NCBI RefSeq assembly: GCF_030813715.1
Contig: NZ_JAUSUZ010000001.1
Span: forward strand, 1,364,001-1,428,000
Direction of reading: 5' to 3'
Length of the DNA stretch: 64,000 bases
Origin: Catenuloplanes indicus
Lineage (GTDB): Bacteria > Actinomycetota > Actinomycetes > Mycobacteriales > Micromonosporaceae
The notes below the pieces were generated by a model that saw nothing but the letters and a program-made list of their open reading frames with translations, had not been told where the DNA came from and did not search any database. Shown piece after piece: positions 1 through 8,848 of this stretch. How positions within the stretch are numbered: position 1 is the stretch's first letter; every line of letters begins with the position of its first letter. Both the position numbers and the translations under genes were made by a program.

Positions 1-839
1 GCCGCGACGTGGACCGCCTGCGCGAGCTCGGCTATCCGATCGCGGCCATGAAGGGTCCGGACGGCGGCTACCGGCTCGGCGCCGGCACCGATCTGCCGCC
101 GCTGCTGTTCGACGACGAGCAGGCGGTGGCGCTCACCGTCGCGCTGCAGATCGCGGCGACCACGCCCGGCAACGGTACGGCCGAGGCCGCGGCCCGCGCG
201 CTGCACACCGTCCGGCAGGTGCTGCCGGCCCGGCTGCGGCAACGCATCGGCGCGCTCGAGGTCACCGCGATCGAGCGCCCCACCACCCGCCCACCGTCCC
301 CGGTCGACGGCGACGTGCTGCTGACGCTCAGCGCGGCCGTGCACGCCCGCGAGACGCTGCGCTTCGACTACGGGGACCGTGCCGACCGGCCGCCGCGCCG
401 GGCCGAGCCGCACGCGGTGGTGACCTGGGACGGCCGCTGGTACCTGGTCGCGTGGGACCTTGACCGGGACGACTGGCGCACGTTCCGGGCCGACCGGATC
501 AGGCCGTGGACGCCGAACGGCCCCCGCTTCACCCGCCGCGAGCTGCCCGGCGGCGACGTGGCCGCGTTCGTCGCGGACCGCTTCCAGGGCGGCACGCCGT
601 GCCGGGGCACGGTGGTCCTCGCGCTCCCGGCCGCGACCGTGTCGCTCTACACCCGGGACGGCGTGGTCGAGGAACTCGGCCCGGACCGGTGCCGGCTCAC
701 GCTCGGCTCCTGGTCCTGGACCGCGCTGGCGGCCGCGATCGCGCGCTACGACGCGGACGTCGAGGTGGTCGGCCCGCCCGAACTCACCGCCGCCTTCACC
801 CACCTGGCCCGCCGCTTCGGCCGTACCGCCGGGGTCTGA
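1..839 (+). CDS. WYL-domain transcriptional regulator, 5' end missing
   Basis: The reading frame is open from the first base. The visible residues begin R-D-V-D-R-L-R-E-L-G-Y-P-I, the usual end of an HTH_11 winged helix with its wing (GPDGGYRLG), so the true start lies outside the window. The middle and C-terminal parts look like a WYL ligand-binding domain: DGRWYLVAWDLDRDDWRTFRADRI carries the W-Y-L signature (near residue 145 of the visible part), followed by a C-terminal WCX-like extension. Proteins of this type are cytoplasmic DNA-binding regulators, often acting on divergent or neighbouring genes. Which gene it controls cannot be read here. The next gene points the other way and ends 3 bases after its stop. 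Confidence 0.9.
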   Translation, partial: RDVDRLRELGYPIAAMKGPDGGYRLGAGTDLPPLLFDDEQAVALTVALQIAATTPGNGTAEAAARALHTVRQVLPARLRQRIGALEVTAIERPTTRPPSPVDGDVLLTLSAAVHARETLRFDYGDRADRPPRRAEPHAVVTWDGRWYLVAWDLDRDDWRTFRADRIRPWTPNGPRFTRRELPGGDVAAFVADRFQGGTPCRGTVVLALPAATVSLYTRDGVVEELGPDRCRLTLGSWSWTALAAAIARYDADVEVVGPPELTAAFTHLARRFGRTAGV

Positions 840-842
840 CGG

Positions 843-1643
843 TCAGTGCAGGCGCGGGGCCGGCGCCGCGGTCGCCCGGAAAGGCCGGCGGAAAACCCGG
901 GACCGCAGCATCGGCAGGCACACCACCGCGAGCGCCAGCACCGTGCAGACCAGCACGCCGCGGTCGCTGACGGAGCCGAGCAGCTCCTCGCTGAGCAGGC
1001 CGGTGACCATGTTGTTGCCGGCGTGCGCGAGCGTCGGCACCCACACCGTGCCGCTCTTCGCGTACAGCCAGACCAGCATCACCTCGTAGAGCACGAACAC
1101 CGCGGTCCACAGCCCCATGCTGACCGTGTGATCGGGCAGCGCGGTATAGCCGAGGAACGCCAGCGGGTAGTGCCACACCGCCCAGATCAGCCCGGTCGCC
1201 CACATCGACGCCATCGGCCGCCCCGGCACCAGCCGCGGCCACAGGAAGCTGGTCCAGCCGAACTCCTCACCCCAGTAGAGCGGCGCGCAGACGACCGCGA
1301 GCCCCATCGCGAACACCACGACGCCCAGCTCGCCGCCCGGCCGCCACCACCCGGACACCGCCGCGATCGCCAGCATCAGCACGGTCACCGCGACCGGCAG
1401 CAGCCAGGCCGCGAGCCACGTCCAGTGCCACCGCGGGCGCAGTCCGGCGTCCGCGAACCCTTCGCGGGTCACCCACCGCCGTACCACGACCGCGGCGATC
1501 GCCGGCATCATCGCGCCTGGCAGCTGCACCAGCGGATTCACCAGCGACAGACCGAAACCCAGACGAGCGACCAGAAGGTACGACCAGGTGCCGCCGAACG
1601 CGACGGCCAGAAAGACGAGGATTCCCTTGACACGTATGGACAC
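843..1643 (-). CDS. CPBP family intramembrane metalloprotease
   Basis: The 266-residue protein has about seven or eight hydrophobic segments. It carries the three CPBP (Abi, Rce1-like) motifs: an EE pair at residues 126-127 in WGEEFGW followed by R137, a W-x-x-W-H motif ending in H158 (IWAVWHYPL), and H-A-G-N-N near residue 207. These residues form the presumed metal or glutamate active site in the membrane. In bacteria the family is linked to prenyl-type protein processing, bacteriocin self-immunity and unknown roles; the substrate is unknown here. The first motif reads EEFGW with no Arg directly after it, a variant seen in parts of the family. It converges on the WYL regulator and looks monocistronic. 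Confidence 0.85.
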   Translation of the reverse strand: MSIRVKGILVFLAVAFGGTWSYLLVARLGFGLSLVNPLVQLPGAMMPAIAAVVVRRWVTREGFADAGLRPRWHWTWLAAWLLPVAVTVLMLAIAAVSGWWRPGGELGVVVFAMGLAVVCAPLYWGEEFGWTSFLWPRLVPGRPMASMWATGLIWAVWHYPLAFLGYTALPDHTVSMGLWTAVFVLYEVMLVWLYAKSGTVWVPTLAHAGNNMVTGLLSEELLGSVSDRGVLVCTVLALAVVCLPMLRSRVFRRPFRATAAPAPRLH

Positions 1644-1730
1644 GCGTCAAGTCGATCATCCGCCCGCCGGGCCGGTCACTACGTCAGGCGGGCGTCCACC
1701 GGGTATGCCTGGGCATACCCCGGCGCCCGG
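1644..1730. other. Intergenic spacer with short palindrome
   Basis: These 87 bases separate two minus-strand genes. They contain the palindrome-rich stretch CCGGGTATGCCTGGGCATACCC, whose arms GGGTATGCC and GGGCATACCC can pair. The element lies just after the stop of the His/Gly-rich gene and just before the CPBP gene, so it could be a terminator or an operator. I cannot tell which. Confidence 0.3.
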
Positions 1731-2009
1731 TCACCAGAACTTGCGGCGGTAGTGGCCCTTGTGCCGGTAGTGCCCCTTGTAGCGGGCGTGCCCGTGGTAG
1801 CCACCGCCGTGGTGGTAGCCGGGCGGCGGCCCGTACGGGTGGTGCCCGTGACCGTACCCCGCGTGCCCGTGACCGTGACCGTACAGGCGCCGGTTGACCT
1901 CACCCAGCAGTCCACCCACGACCGGGTTGCCCCGGTGCGCCTTGCGCTGCAACCTCGACGCCACCATGGACAGCAGGAACCGCTTGACGAAACCGCTCAC
2001 CGCACCCAT
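1731..2009 (-). CDS. Small histidine/glycine/tyrosine-rich protein
   Basis: A basic N-terminal part (residues 1-45, rich in Lys, Arg and hydrophobics, for example FVKRFLLSMVASRLQRK) is followed by a low-complexity tail made of GHGH, YGHGHH and GYHHGGGY-type runs, ending with three repeats of Y-(K/R)-x-H-Y. A tail with this many His residues suggests binding of Ni, Zn, Co or Cu, but no known family was recognised. GAGGAG sits directly against this ATG. The in-frame GTG at 2000 would have the same Shine-Dalgarno at normal spacing, so the real start may be 9 bases further in. It has its own upstream region shared with the divergent MFS gene. Confidence 0.6.
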   Translation of the reverse strand: MGAVSGFVKRFLLSMVASRLQRKAHRGNPVVGGLLGEVNRRLYGHGHGHAGYGHGHHPYGPPPGYHHGGGYHGHARYKGHYRHKGHYRRKFW

Positions 2010-2192
2010 CTCCTCACCAGCTCTGCCACCCACGGTAACCGACGCACTCCACCACACCCTGTGCTCCACCTGCCGGTTCCCTGAGAGCCGGAAAATCGGT
2101 TGACGGCGTCGATATTCTGATCCTCCGTGTGTGCGGCCGGTCGGCCGTGCGGCCGGGAGGGGCCCTGTCCCTCCACGACCTCGGAGTCGCAC

Positions 2193-3380
2193 ATGCGCCG
2201 GGCACCCGCCCTCTCGTTCCTGCTCGTCACCGTTTTCCTCGACATGCTCGGGCTCGCCCTGATCGTGCCGGTCATGCCCGCGCTGATGGCCGGCCTGACC
2301 GCGGACGCGGGCTCGGCCGTGCTCTGGTCCGGTGTGCTCGGGTCGGTCTACGGCCTGCTCCAGTTCGCCGTGTCGCCGCTGCTCGGGCGGCTCTCCGACC
2401 GGTACGGGCGACGGCCGGTCCTGCTGGCGTCGCTGACCCTGCTCGGCGTCGACTGGCTGGCGCACGCGCTCGCGGACAGCCCGTGGACGCTGCTGCTGTT
2501 CCACGCGCTCGCCGGTGCCTGCGCCGGCACGAACACCGTGGTCAACGCATACCTCGCGGACGTGACCCCACCGGCGGGCCGGGCCCGGGCGTACGGCCTG
2601 GCCGGTGCCGCGTACGGGCTCGGCTTCATGGCCGGGCCGGTGCTCGGCGGCCTGCTCGGCGCGGCCGGCGTACGCCTGCCGTTCCTCGCCGCGGCCGGGC
2701 TGTCGCTGGCGAACGTCGCGTACGGCTGGTTCGTGCTGCCCGAGTCCCGCGCCGGTGACCGGAGCACCACGCTGACGCTGCGCGGCGCGAACCCGGTCGC
2801 GGCGATCGCGGCCGTGCTGCGCCGCCCGGTGCTCGGCCGGCTCGCCCGGGCGCGTTTCCTGGCCGACGCCGGCCGAATGACGCACCAGTCCGTCTGGACG
2901 TTCTTCGTCGCATACCAGTTCGCCTGGAGCACCGCGCACATCGGCGTCGTCATGGCGGTCAACGCGGTGACGGTCGCGGTGGTCCAGACGCGCGCGACCG
3001 GCCCGATCGCCCGGCGCCTCGGCGACCGGCGTGCCGCCGTGGCCGGCAGCCTGCTCGTCGCCGCGTCGTTCCTGGGCACCGGCCTGGCGACCGCGCCGTG
3101 GATGCTCTACCTGTCACTGGCCGTGGGCGTGCCCGGCGTGCTCGCGGTCGCGGCCACGATGTCCTGGATCTCCCGCCGGATCGGCGACGGCGAGCAGGGC
3201 ACCGTGCAGGGTGCGCTGTCCGGCGTCTCCGCGGCCGCGGAGACGATCGTCCCGGTGACCGCGGGCGCGATCTTCGGCACCTCGCTGGCGTACGGCCGGC
3301 CGGGCCTGGTGTTCGTCCTCGCCGCGATTCTCGCCGCCACGTCGGCGCTGCTGCTCGCCCGGACGCCGGACGAACGCTGA
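2193..3380 (+). CDS. MFS transporter, TetA-like drug efflux family
   Basis: A 395-residue protein with about 12 predicted membrane segments. The first helix, FLDMLGLALIVPVMP, and the loop 2-3 motif GRLSDRYGRRPVLL (motif A) are typical of the DHA1/TetA branch, which exports drugs by proton antiport. A long hydrophilic loop between helices 6 and 7 (about residues 185-215) is normal for the family. The start ATG at 2193 is chosen because GGAG lies 7 bases upstream; longer in-frame starts from 2127 have no binding site. It is transcribed divergently from the His-rich gene. The real substrate cannot be inferred. Confidence 0.85.
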   Translation: MRRAPALSFLLVTVFLDMLGLALIVPVMPALMAGLTADAGSAVLWSGVLGSVYGLLQFAVSPLLGRLSDRYGRRPVLLASLTLLGVDWLAHALADSPWTLLLFHALAGACAGTNTVVNAYLADVTPPAGRARAYGLAGAAYGLGFMAGPVLGGLLGAAGVRLPFLAAAGLSLANVAYGWFVLPESRAGDRSTTLTLRGANPVAAIAAVLRRPVLGRLARARFLADAGRMTHQSVWTFFVAYQFAWSTAHIGVVMAVNAVTVAVVQTRATGPIARRLGDRRAAVAGSLLVAASFLGTGLATAPWMLYLSLAVGVPGVLAVAATMSWISRRIGDGEQGTVQGALSGVSAAAETIVPVTAGAIFGTSLAYGRPGLVFVLAAILAATSALLLARTPDER

Positions 3381-3411
3381 TTGTCGTACCCGATGTCTAC
3401 AGTGCGCGCCC

Positions 3412-3591
3412 GTGGGAAGCAGTCATCAGACCGTGCTCGCGTGCGGCTCGCTCGGCGCGGTGCGCGCCGCCGTCGCCGAGTCCGGGCAGCGGGCGGTGAT
3501 CCGGCCGGTGGCCGAGCGCCACAGCGCGATGCTGCACGCGCTCGGCCTCGACTGCACGCCGCTGCGACAGCGGTTCCACGAGATGTCATGA
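3412..3591 (+). CDS. Possible small ORF, 59 residues
   Basis: A GTG-started frame of 59 codons has almost only G or C in third positions and a natural-looking composition (VLACGSLGAVRAAVAESGQRA near the start). It ends 5 bases inside the 3' end of the convergent GGDEF-EAL gene. No clear Shine-Dalgarno precedes it, so it could be a leaderless small gene or the remnant of a longer one. I do not recognise the protein. The base pattern favours coding over chance, but only weakly at this length. Confidence 0.35.
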   Translation: MGSSHQTVLACGSLGAVRAAVAESGQRAVIRPVAERHSAMLHALGLDCTPLRQRFHEMS

Positions 3592-5544
3592 CAGGGCCGG
3601 GGCGGCCCGGCGGCTCCACTCCGCCGCCCACGCGGCGAACTCGTCGGGTGGCAGGGGGCGGCAGAACAGGTAGCCCTGGCCGACCTCGCAGCCCATCTCG
3701 CCGATCGCGCGGTGGGTGCGTTCGTCCTCCACGCCCTCCACCACGACCTGCAGGCCGAGTGCATGGGCCAGCTCGACCATCGCGGTCACGATCGGGCGGC
3801 CGCGCGGGGTGGAGAGGATCTCCGTGGTGAACTGGCGGTCGATCTTCAGCTCGTCGAGCGGCATCACCTGGAGGTAACTCATCGACGAGTAGCCGGTGCC
3901 GAAGTCGTCGATGGAGAGCAGCACGCCGCGGTCGCGCATGTCGCGGAGCGCGGTGGCGGCCCGCACCGGGTCGTCGACCAGCGCGCTCTCGGTGATCTCG
4001 ATGGTCAGCTGGCCCGCGGCGGTGCCGTAGTGGTCCATCAGCGCGGCGACCCGCGCCGGGAAGCCGGGGTCGAGCAGGTTGGACGCGCCGACGTTCACCG
4101 AGACCGGCGTCAGCAGGCCCTCGTGCCGCCAGCGCCGGTGCTGGGCGAGCGCCTCCTCCAGCACGGCCTCGGTGAGCGGGCGCATCAGGTCGCTCTGTTC
4201 CGCGGTCGGGACGAACAGGTGCGGGCCGAGCAGTCCGCGCGCCGGGTGCCGCCAGCGGACCAGCGCCTCGGCGCCGCACAGCGCACGCGTGCCGACCCGT
4301 ACCTTGGGCTGGTAGTGCAGTTCCAGCTCGCCGTTCTCGATCGCGCGGCGCAGCTCGCCGAGCAGCGTGAGTTGCTCGAAGCTGTTCGAGTCGGCCTCCG
4401 GGTCGTACATGCTGATCCCGCTGTGCCCGCGTTTCGCCGCGTACATGGCGACGTCCGCGTGCTGGAGCAGTTCGGCCGCGCTGGTGCTCGGCGACGGGTA
4501 GAACGCGACGCCGATGCTGCCGCTGATGTCGAGCGTGAGGCCCTCCAGCTCGGCCGGGCCGCAGAGACCGGCGAGCATGCGCCGGCCGATCTCCATCACC
4601 TCGTCCGCGGAGTCGACCGCGGACAGCAGTACCGCGAACTCGTCGCCGCCGAGCCGCGCGACCACGTCCGTGCCGCGGGACGCGCCGGTCAGCCGCCGGG
4701 CCACCTCCTGCAGCAGCAGGTCGCCGGCGTGGTGGCCGAGCGTGTCGTTGACCTCCTTGAACCGGTTGAGGTCGATGAGCAGGAGGCCGACGCCGGAGCC
4801 GCCCGGTACCGTACGCGCGATGGCCTTCTCGACACCCTCGGTGAGCAGGTCCCGGTTGGCGACGCCGGTGAGCGCGTCGTGGCTGGCCCGGTACCGGCTC
4901 TCCGCGGCCTGACGCTCGGTGCTGCGCTGGTAGACCAGCAGTACCAGCGAGCAGAAGACGACCAGCGCCAGGTCGGCGGTGGAGATCACGCCGACCGCGA
5001 GCTTGATCCGGTCGCTCTCCCGCTGTGCCTCGCGCAGCCGGTCGCCGATCTCCAGATTGTTCCGCGCGATGTTGTTCGAGGCCTGCTTGCGCAGCGCGGC
5101 GGCGCTCAGCGCGGCCTGCCGGGCCTGTAGGCGGACCAGCTCCTCGTCGTCGCCGCGGGTTGCGTCGACCAGGTTCCGCAGCGTGTAGCTGTACCCGCTG
5201 TAGGTGTTCTGCAGCGACCGGGCCTGCGTGCTGTCGTCCGGGCCGCCGTTCGCGTTGAGCCAGCGCAGGTTCTCCTCGGCCGAGCCGATCGAGCCGGTCA
5301 GCACCGAGCGGCCCTGCGCGCTCTGCTGGTCCAGGAAGTCGACCAGCAGCTCGTACTCAATGTTGATTTTGAGGTAGATCTCGTTCCACTGCTGGCTGAC
5401 CTGCTGCCGGCCGGCCACGGACGCGGAGGCCTGCGCGGCGCTGCGGGCGCTGACGAACGCGAGACCGGCGAGCAGCATCAGGCCGATCATGAGCGCGACG
5501 ATCGCGCTGCGGGCGACCGCGCGACGCTGCAACCAGTGGCGCAT
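3586..5544 (-). CDS. Membrane-anchored GGDEF-EAL cyclic-di-GMP enzyme
   Basis: A 652-residue protein. Start M at 5544 is preceded by AAGGAGGT with 8-base spacing, so the longer frame from 5574 is rejected. Layout: transmembrane helix (12-32), an external sensor region of about 150 residues with helical character, a second transmembrane helix (182-204), a GGDEF domain with an intact GGDEF motif (299-303), then an EAL domain starting E-A-L at 426-428. An RxxD inhibitory site lies five residues before GGDEF. Metal and catalytic motifs of the EAL part (IEITES, IDDFGTGYSS, LKIDR) are all present, so both making and breaking of c-di-GMP are possible. The external domain probably senses a ligand. 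Two solute-binding lipoproteins and a PilZ protein lie next to it. Confidence 0.92.
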   Translation of the reverse strand: MRHWLQRRAVARSAIVALMIGLMLLAGLAFVSARSAAQASASVAGRQQVSQQWNEIYLKINIEYELLVDFLDQQSAQGRSVLTGSIGSAEENLRWLNANGGPDDSTQARSLQNTYSGYSYTLRNLVDATRGDDEELVRLQARQAALSAAALRKQASNNIARNNLEIGDRLREAQRESDRIKLAVGVISTADLALVVFCSLVLLVYQRSTERQAAESRYRASHDALTGVANRDLLTEGVEKAIARTVPGGSGVGLLLIDLNRFKEVNDTLGHHAGDLLLQEVARRLTGASRGTDVVARLGGDEFAVLLSAVDSADEVMEIGRRMLAGLCGPAELEGLTLDISGSIGVAFYPSPSTSAAELLQHADVAMYAAKRGHSGISMYDPEADSNSFEQLTLLGELRRAIENGELELHYQPKVRVGTRALCGAEALVRWRHPARGLLGPHLFVPTAEQSDLMRPLTEAVLEEALAQHRRWRHEGLLTPVSVNVGASNLLDPGFPARVAALMDHYGTAAGQLTIEITESALVDDPVRAATALRDMRDRGVLLSIDDFGTGYSSMSYLQVMPLDELKIDRQFTTEILSTPRGRPIVTAMVELAHALGLQVVVEGVEDERTHRAIGEMGCEVGQGYLFCRPLPPDEFAAWAAEWSRRAAPALS

Positions 5545-5628
5545 GCGGCCGCACCTCCTTCCGCCCTCGCCCATCGACCGGGGCCGCGTTTCCCTGAGCT
5601 AATCCGCAACGGTGCCGATGGGAGCGGC

Positions 5629-6672
5629 ATGGACGTGTCGCGCCGGATCCTCGCCGCGCTGCTCACGCTCACCGTCACCGTGGGCACGGCCGGTTGCACC
5701 GGCGACCGGCGGCCCGGCCCGGTGGCGCTCCTGGTGGCCAGCCGCCAGTTCGGCTTCGTGCAGGAGATGACGCTCGGCTTCGCGCACGGCGTCGAGACGG
5801 TCGGCGGCGTCGCGCACACCGTGTCCGGTCCCGGCGTCGCGGACAACACCGCGGAACTCCGGGAGTTCGCCAAGGTGGAGGAGAAGAACCCGGCCGGCCT
5901 GTCGCTCTTCACACTCAGCCCGGAGCTGTTCGCCGACTCGCTCGGCAGTACGGTCGCGCGGGGCACACCGGTGATCGCGGTGCATTCGCCGCCGTCGCCC
6001 GGCTCCGGCATCCGGCTGTTCGTCGGCAACGACAACTACCAGCTCGGTGCGATGCTCGGCGACGCGGTCGCGTCCCGGCTGCCGCCCTCGACCGGCGGCG
6101 TCATCGTGATCGGCTCGGTCTCGCCCGGCATCCCGTCGCTCGACCGCCGGGTGGCCGGTGTGCGCGAGACACTTCAGCGACGGCTGCCCAGCGCGGTCGT
6201 GGTCGGCCCGTTCGACACCAAGCAGGAACCGGAGGCGAACCTGCGCGCCTGGCAGACGCTGCGCAACGCGAACCCGGACGCGCTCGCGTTCGTCGGCATC
6301 AGCGGCCGGGACGTCAGCTCGATCGCCTCGCTGCGGGAGACCAGCCGCGATCCGTGGGTGGCCGCCGCGGTCGGCTTCGACGACAAGTCGCTGACGCTGG
6401 CGAAGAAGGGCCGCATGGTGCTGGTGTCCGCGGAGACGTACCTGCAGGGCGAGGTGGCCGGCCGCCTCCAGGCGCTGACCGCCAAGACCGGGCGGCCGCT
6501 GCCGATCGGCTGGATCCAGACGCCGAGCCTGCTCATCGACTCCGGCAACGCGGCCGCGGTGATCGGCCGCCAGTTCTCCGAGCAGCGCCGCCGCGAATGG
6601 TTCGACGATACGGCCAGGACGATCGTGCACTCCCCGGAACAGTTCCTCAGGCCCCTCGACGACGCGGTCTAG
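5629..6672 (+). CDS. Periplasmic-binding type I lipoprotein (sugar-binding-like)
   Basis: A 347-residue lipoprotein. The signal peptide ends in the lipobox G-T-A-G-C23. The mature part resembles the ribose/galactose type I binding fold (Peripla_BP_4): VALLVASRQFGFVQEMTLGF near the start, FVGNDNYQLGAMLGD in the middle and a hinge region VGFDDKS. Such proteins bind sugars or related ligands outside the membrane. Start ATG at 5629 has GGGAG 5-6 bases upstream. There is no permease or ATPase gene beside it. The divergent neighbour, 84 bases away, is the GGDEF-EAL membrane protein, so a role as ligand-presenting partner of that sensor is an inference from position. Confidence 0.85.
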   Translation: MDVSRRILAALLTLTVTVGTAGCTGDRRPGPVALLVASRQFGFVQEMTLGFAHGVETVGGVAHTVSGPGVADNTAELREFAKVEEKNPAGLSLFTLSPELFADSLGSTVARGTPVIAVHSPPSPGSGIRLFVGNDNYQLGAMLGDAVASRLPPSTGGVIVIGSVSPGIPSLDRRVAGVRETLQRRLPSAVVVGPFDTKQEPEANLRAWQTLRNANPDALAFVGISGRDVSSIASLRETSRDPWVAAAVGFDDKSLTLAKKGRMVLVSAETYLQGEVAGRLQALTAKTGRPLPIGWIQTPSLLIDSGNAAAVIGRQFSEQRRREWFDDTARTIVHSPEQFLRPLDDAV

Positions 6673-6723
6673 AAAGACCCCCGGGCTCCCCGCACACCTC
6701 GTCACGGTCACCACGAGACCGGG

Positions 6724-8010
6724 TCAGTTGACGCCGAGGCTGGCGGCGAGGCGGCGGCCCTCGGCGACCGCGTCGCGCCAGGCCTCGGTCTCGGTCTTGG
6801 CGCCGCGTTCGAACGCGGCGAGCTCGCGGACGTAGATGCGCTGCACGTCCGCGTCGGCCGGTGCCTCGTAGACGCGGTGCGCGCGCTGCGCCGAGTCGCC
6901 GAACACCTCCACCGTGATCTGGCCACCGAAGTACGCGTCCGGCTCGCGCAGCGCCGCCATCGTGTAGGTCGCGGGCGCGGCCGGGAACAGCGCGGCGTCG
7001 GTGAACGCGCGCGCCTGGTTCTCCGGCGACAGGATCCAGGCCATGATCTCGTACGCGACAGCCGGGTCCTTGCCGTTGACCGGCAGCGACAGGAACGATC
7101 CGCCGTAGTTCGCGCCCGCCGCCGGCCCGGACGCCACCCGCCAGTCCCCGGCCGCGTCCGGTGCCGCGGTCTTGATGTCGTAGCCGAGCCAGGCCGCGCC
7201 CAGCTCGGTCGCCAGTGTCCCGTCCCGCAGTCGCGCCTTCCAGGCCGCGTCGTCCTCGACCGGGATGCCCGCGCTCACGCCGGTCCCGACCAGCCGCGCG
7301 GCCGTGTCCCAGGCCGCGCGCACGTGCGCGCCGTCGCCGACGAAGTGGTTCGCCTCGTCGATGAACCGTTTCGTACCCTGGCAGATGACGATGGTGAACA
7401 GCTCCGGCGCGTTGCGGAGCAGCTTCACGCCGGGCAGCGCACGGGTGATCTCGATGCCCGCCTCGAAGTAGTCGTTCCAGGTGCCCAGCCGCGCCGTCAC
7501 CTCGCCCGGCTCGACCGGCAGCCCGGCCCGCTCGAACAGGTCCGCGCGGTAGAACATCGCGGTCGGCCCGATGTCGATCGGGAAGCCGATCAGCCGGTTG
7601 TCCGGCGCGCTGGCCTGCTGCCACTTCCACGGCAGGTACTGACCGGCGACCTCGTCCGCGCCGACCCGGTGCAGGTCGGTGAAGAGGTCCGCGCGCGGCA
7701 GGAACGACGCGATCTCCTCGCCCTTGATCCCGGCGATCGACGGCACCCCCTCGGCCGGCCCGGCCAGCGCCTCGGTCAGCCGCGCCCGGAAGTCGCCCTC
7801 GATGAGCACGGGCTTGAGCGTGGTCCGCGGCGCGAACCGTTTCACCGCGTCGGCCAGCACCGCGTCGCTCAGCCCGCCCGGCCAGTACCAGAGCACGGTC
7901 TCGTCCGCCCCGGCCGCGGCCCCGGACCCGTCCCCGTCGCAGGCACCCGTCGCAGTGGAGGCCACCAGCCCCGCCGCGAGGGACAGGACTTGCCGACGGG
8001 ACAGCGACAC
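6724..8010 (-). CDS. Family 1 extracellular solute-binding lipoprotein, Tat-type signal
   Basis: A 428-residue protein with the twin-arginine motif S-R-R-Q-V-L and a lipobox ending A-T-G-A-C24, so it is likely exported folded and lipidated. The body resembles family 1 (carbohydrate) binding proteins: VLWYWPGG, a hinge-like segment GFPIDIGPTAMFYR and a late C-terminal motif MAWILSPENQARAF. The GTG start at 8010 is preceded by GAGGAGGT at 7-base spacing; an ATG 27 bases upstream has no site. No transport permease or ATPase is nearby. It converges on the other binding protein (51 bases between stops) and is divergent from the PilZ gene. Confidence 0.87.
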   Translation of the reverse strand: MSLSRRQVLSLAAGLVASTATGACDGDGSGAAAGADETVLWYWPGGLSDAVLADAVKRFAPRTTLKPVLIEGDFRARLTEALAGPAEGVPSIAGIKGEEIASFLPRADLFTDLHRVGADEVAGQYLPWKWQQASAPDNRLIGFPIDIGPTAMFYRADLFERAGLPVEPGEVTARLGTWNDYFEAGIEITRALPGVKLLRNAPELFTIVICQGTKRFIDEANHFVGDGAHVRAAWDTAARLVGTGVSAGIPVEDDAAWKARLRDGTLATELGAAWLGYDIKTAAPDAAGDWRVASGPAAGANYGGSFLSLPVNGKDPAVAYEIMAWILSPENQARAFTDAALFPAAPATYTMAALREPDAYFGGQITVEVFGDSAQRAHRVYEAPADADVQRIYVRELAAFERGAKTETEAWRDAVAEGRRLAASLGVN

Positions 8011-8086
8011 GGCACGGACCTCCTCTGGAATTCCCACCCTACTGCGATTAGCCCGTTTTAAACCCTTTTATCGGTACGTTTGTCGC
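8011..8086. promoter_or_regulatory. AT-rich divergent promoter region before PilZ gene
   Basis: These 76 bases between two divergent starts contain the AT-rich run TTTTAAACCCTTTTATC, very unusual in this GC background, about 20 bases upstream of the PilZ ATG. No clear Shine-Dalgarno stands before that ATG, so its transcript may be nearly leaderless. The placement suggests promoter elements here, but no exact -10 or -35 is claimed. Confidence 0.35.
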
Positions 8087-8848
8087 ATGGCTGATCTCCA
8101 GGGATGGGTGAACGTGCCGGTCCGGGTCGAGCCCGGCGGCGAGGCGCGCGTGATCGCCGCCGGTGACCGGTCGCTGCACCTGCGGCGGGACACCGGCGCC
8201 TGGACCGGCCTGCAACCGTTCGACACCGTCTCGCTGGTCCGCGTCACCCCGCTCGGCCGCTGGTGGGCCGCGGTCCGCGAGACCGACGGCACCGACCTGC
8301 ACCTCGGCCTCCCCCGCCCCACCGGCGCCGACCGCCGCCGCTACGCCCGGCAGGCCGTCGCCTCCACCATCACGGTCTGGTGGCCCGGCGCGGACCAGCC
8401 CGCGACCGGCAACACCACCGACATGTCCGTCGGTGGTTTCTCCGCCCGGCTCGACCGCGAGGTCCCGGCCGGCGTCAACGTCGCGGCCCGCATCTCACTC
8501 GGCGAATCCCCGATGACCTGCATCGCCGCCACCGTCGACGGCCGCCTGGGCAACGCCCGCTTCGCGTTCACCCACCTGCGCCCCGCCGACCGCGACATGG
8601 TCGCCGCCATCACCTGGACCACCGGCCCGGACGGCGCCGCCGTACCCAGCGGCCCCGCCTGGCTCTGGGCCTCCGCCGGCTCCGCCCGGGTCACGTTCGA
8701 CGCCACCGCCCTCGGCGGCGCCATCACCGGCGACGACCTCAAGGTCCACCGCGGCGAACGCGTCGTCCTCGCCATCGACGACAAACTGCTCCTCGCCCGC
8801 GTCGTCTCCCTCGCCGGCGGCCGCCCCCGCCTCGCCTGGGACGACTGA
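8087..8848 (+). CDS. PilZ-domain protein, likely c-di-GMP receptor
   Basis: A 253-residue soluble protein. The centre holds the PilZ signature: RxxxR at R84-R88 (RRYAR) and D-x-S-x-x-G at D112-M-S114-V-G-G117, spaced as in c-di-GMP-binding PilZ domains, followed by beta-strand-rich sequence to about residue 170. The N-terminal 80 residues resemble a YcgR-N/PilZN-like beta barrel and the C-terminal 80 residues form a third, unassigned beta-rich module (VTFDATALGGAITGDDLKV). PilZ proteins change activity or partner choice when the second messenger binds. Lying close to the GGDEF-EAL enzyme, it is the natural effector candidate. No membrane segment or other output domain was seen. Confidence 0.82.
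   Translation: MADLQGWVNVPVRVEPGGEARVIAAGDRSLHLRRDTGAWTGLQPFDTVSLVRVTPLGRWWAAVRETDGTDLHLGLPRPTGADRRRYARQAVASTITVWWPGADQPATGNTTDMSVGGFSARLDREVPAGVNVAARISLGESPMTCIAATVDGRLGNARFAFTHLRPADRDMVAAITWTTGPDGAAVPSGPAWLWASAGSARVTFDATALGGAITGDDLKVHRGERVVLAIDDKLLLARVVSLAGGRPRLAWDD

Noticed and set aside
3712-5130. 472-codon frame opposite the GGDEF-EAL gene
   Set aside because: Low-complexity antisense translation; real motifs are on the minus strand.
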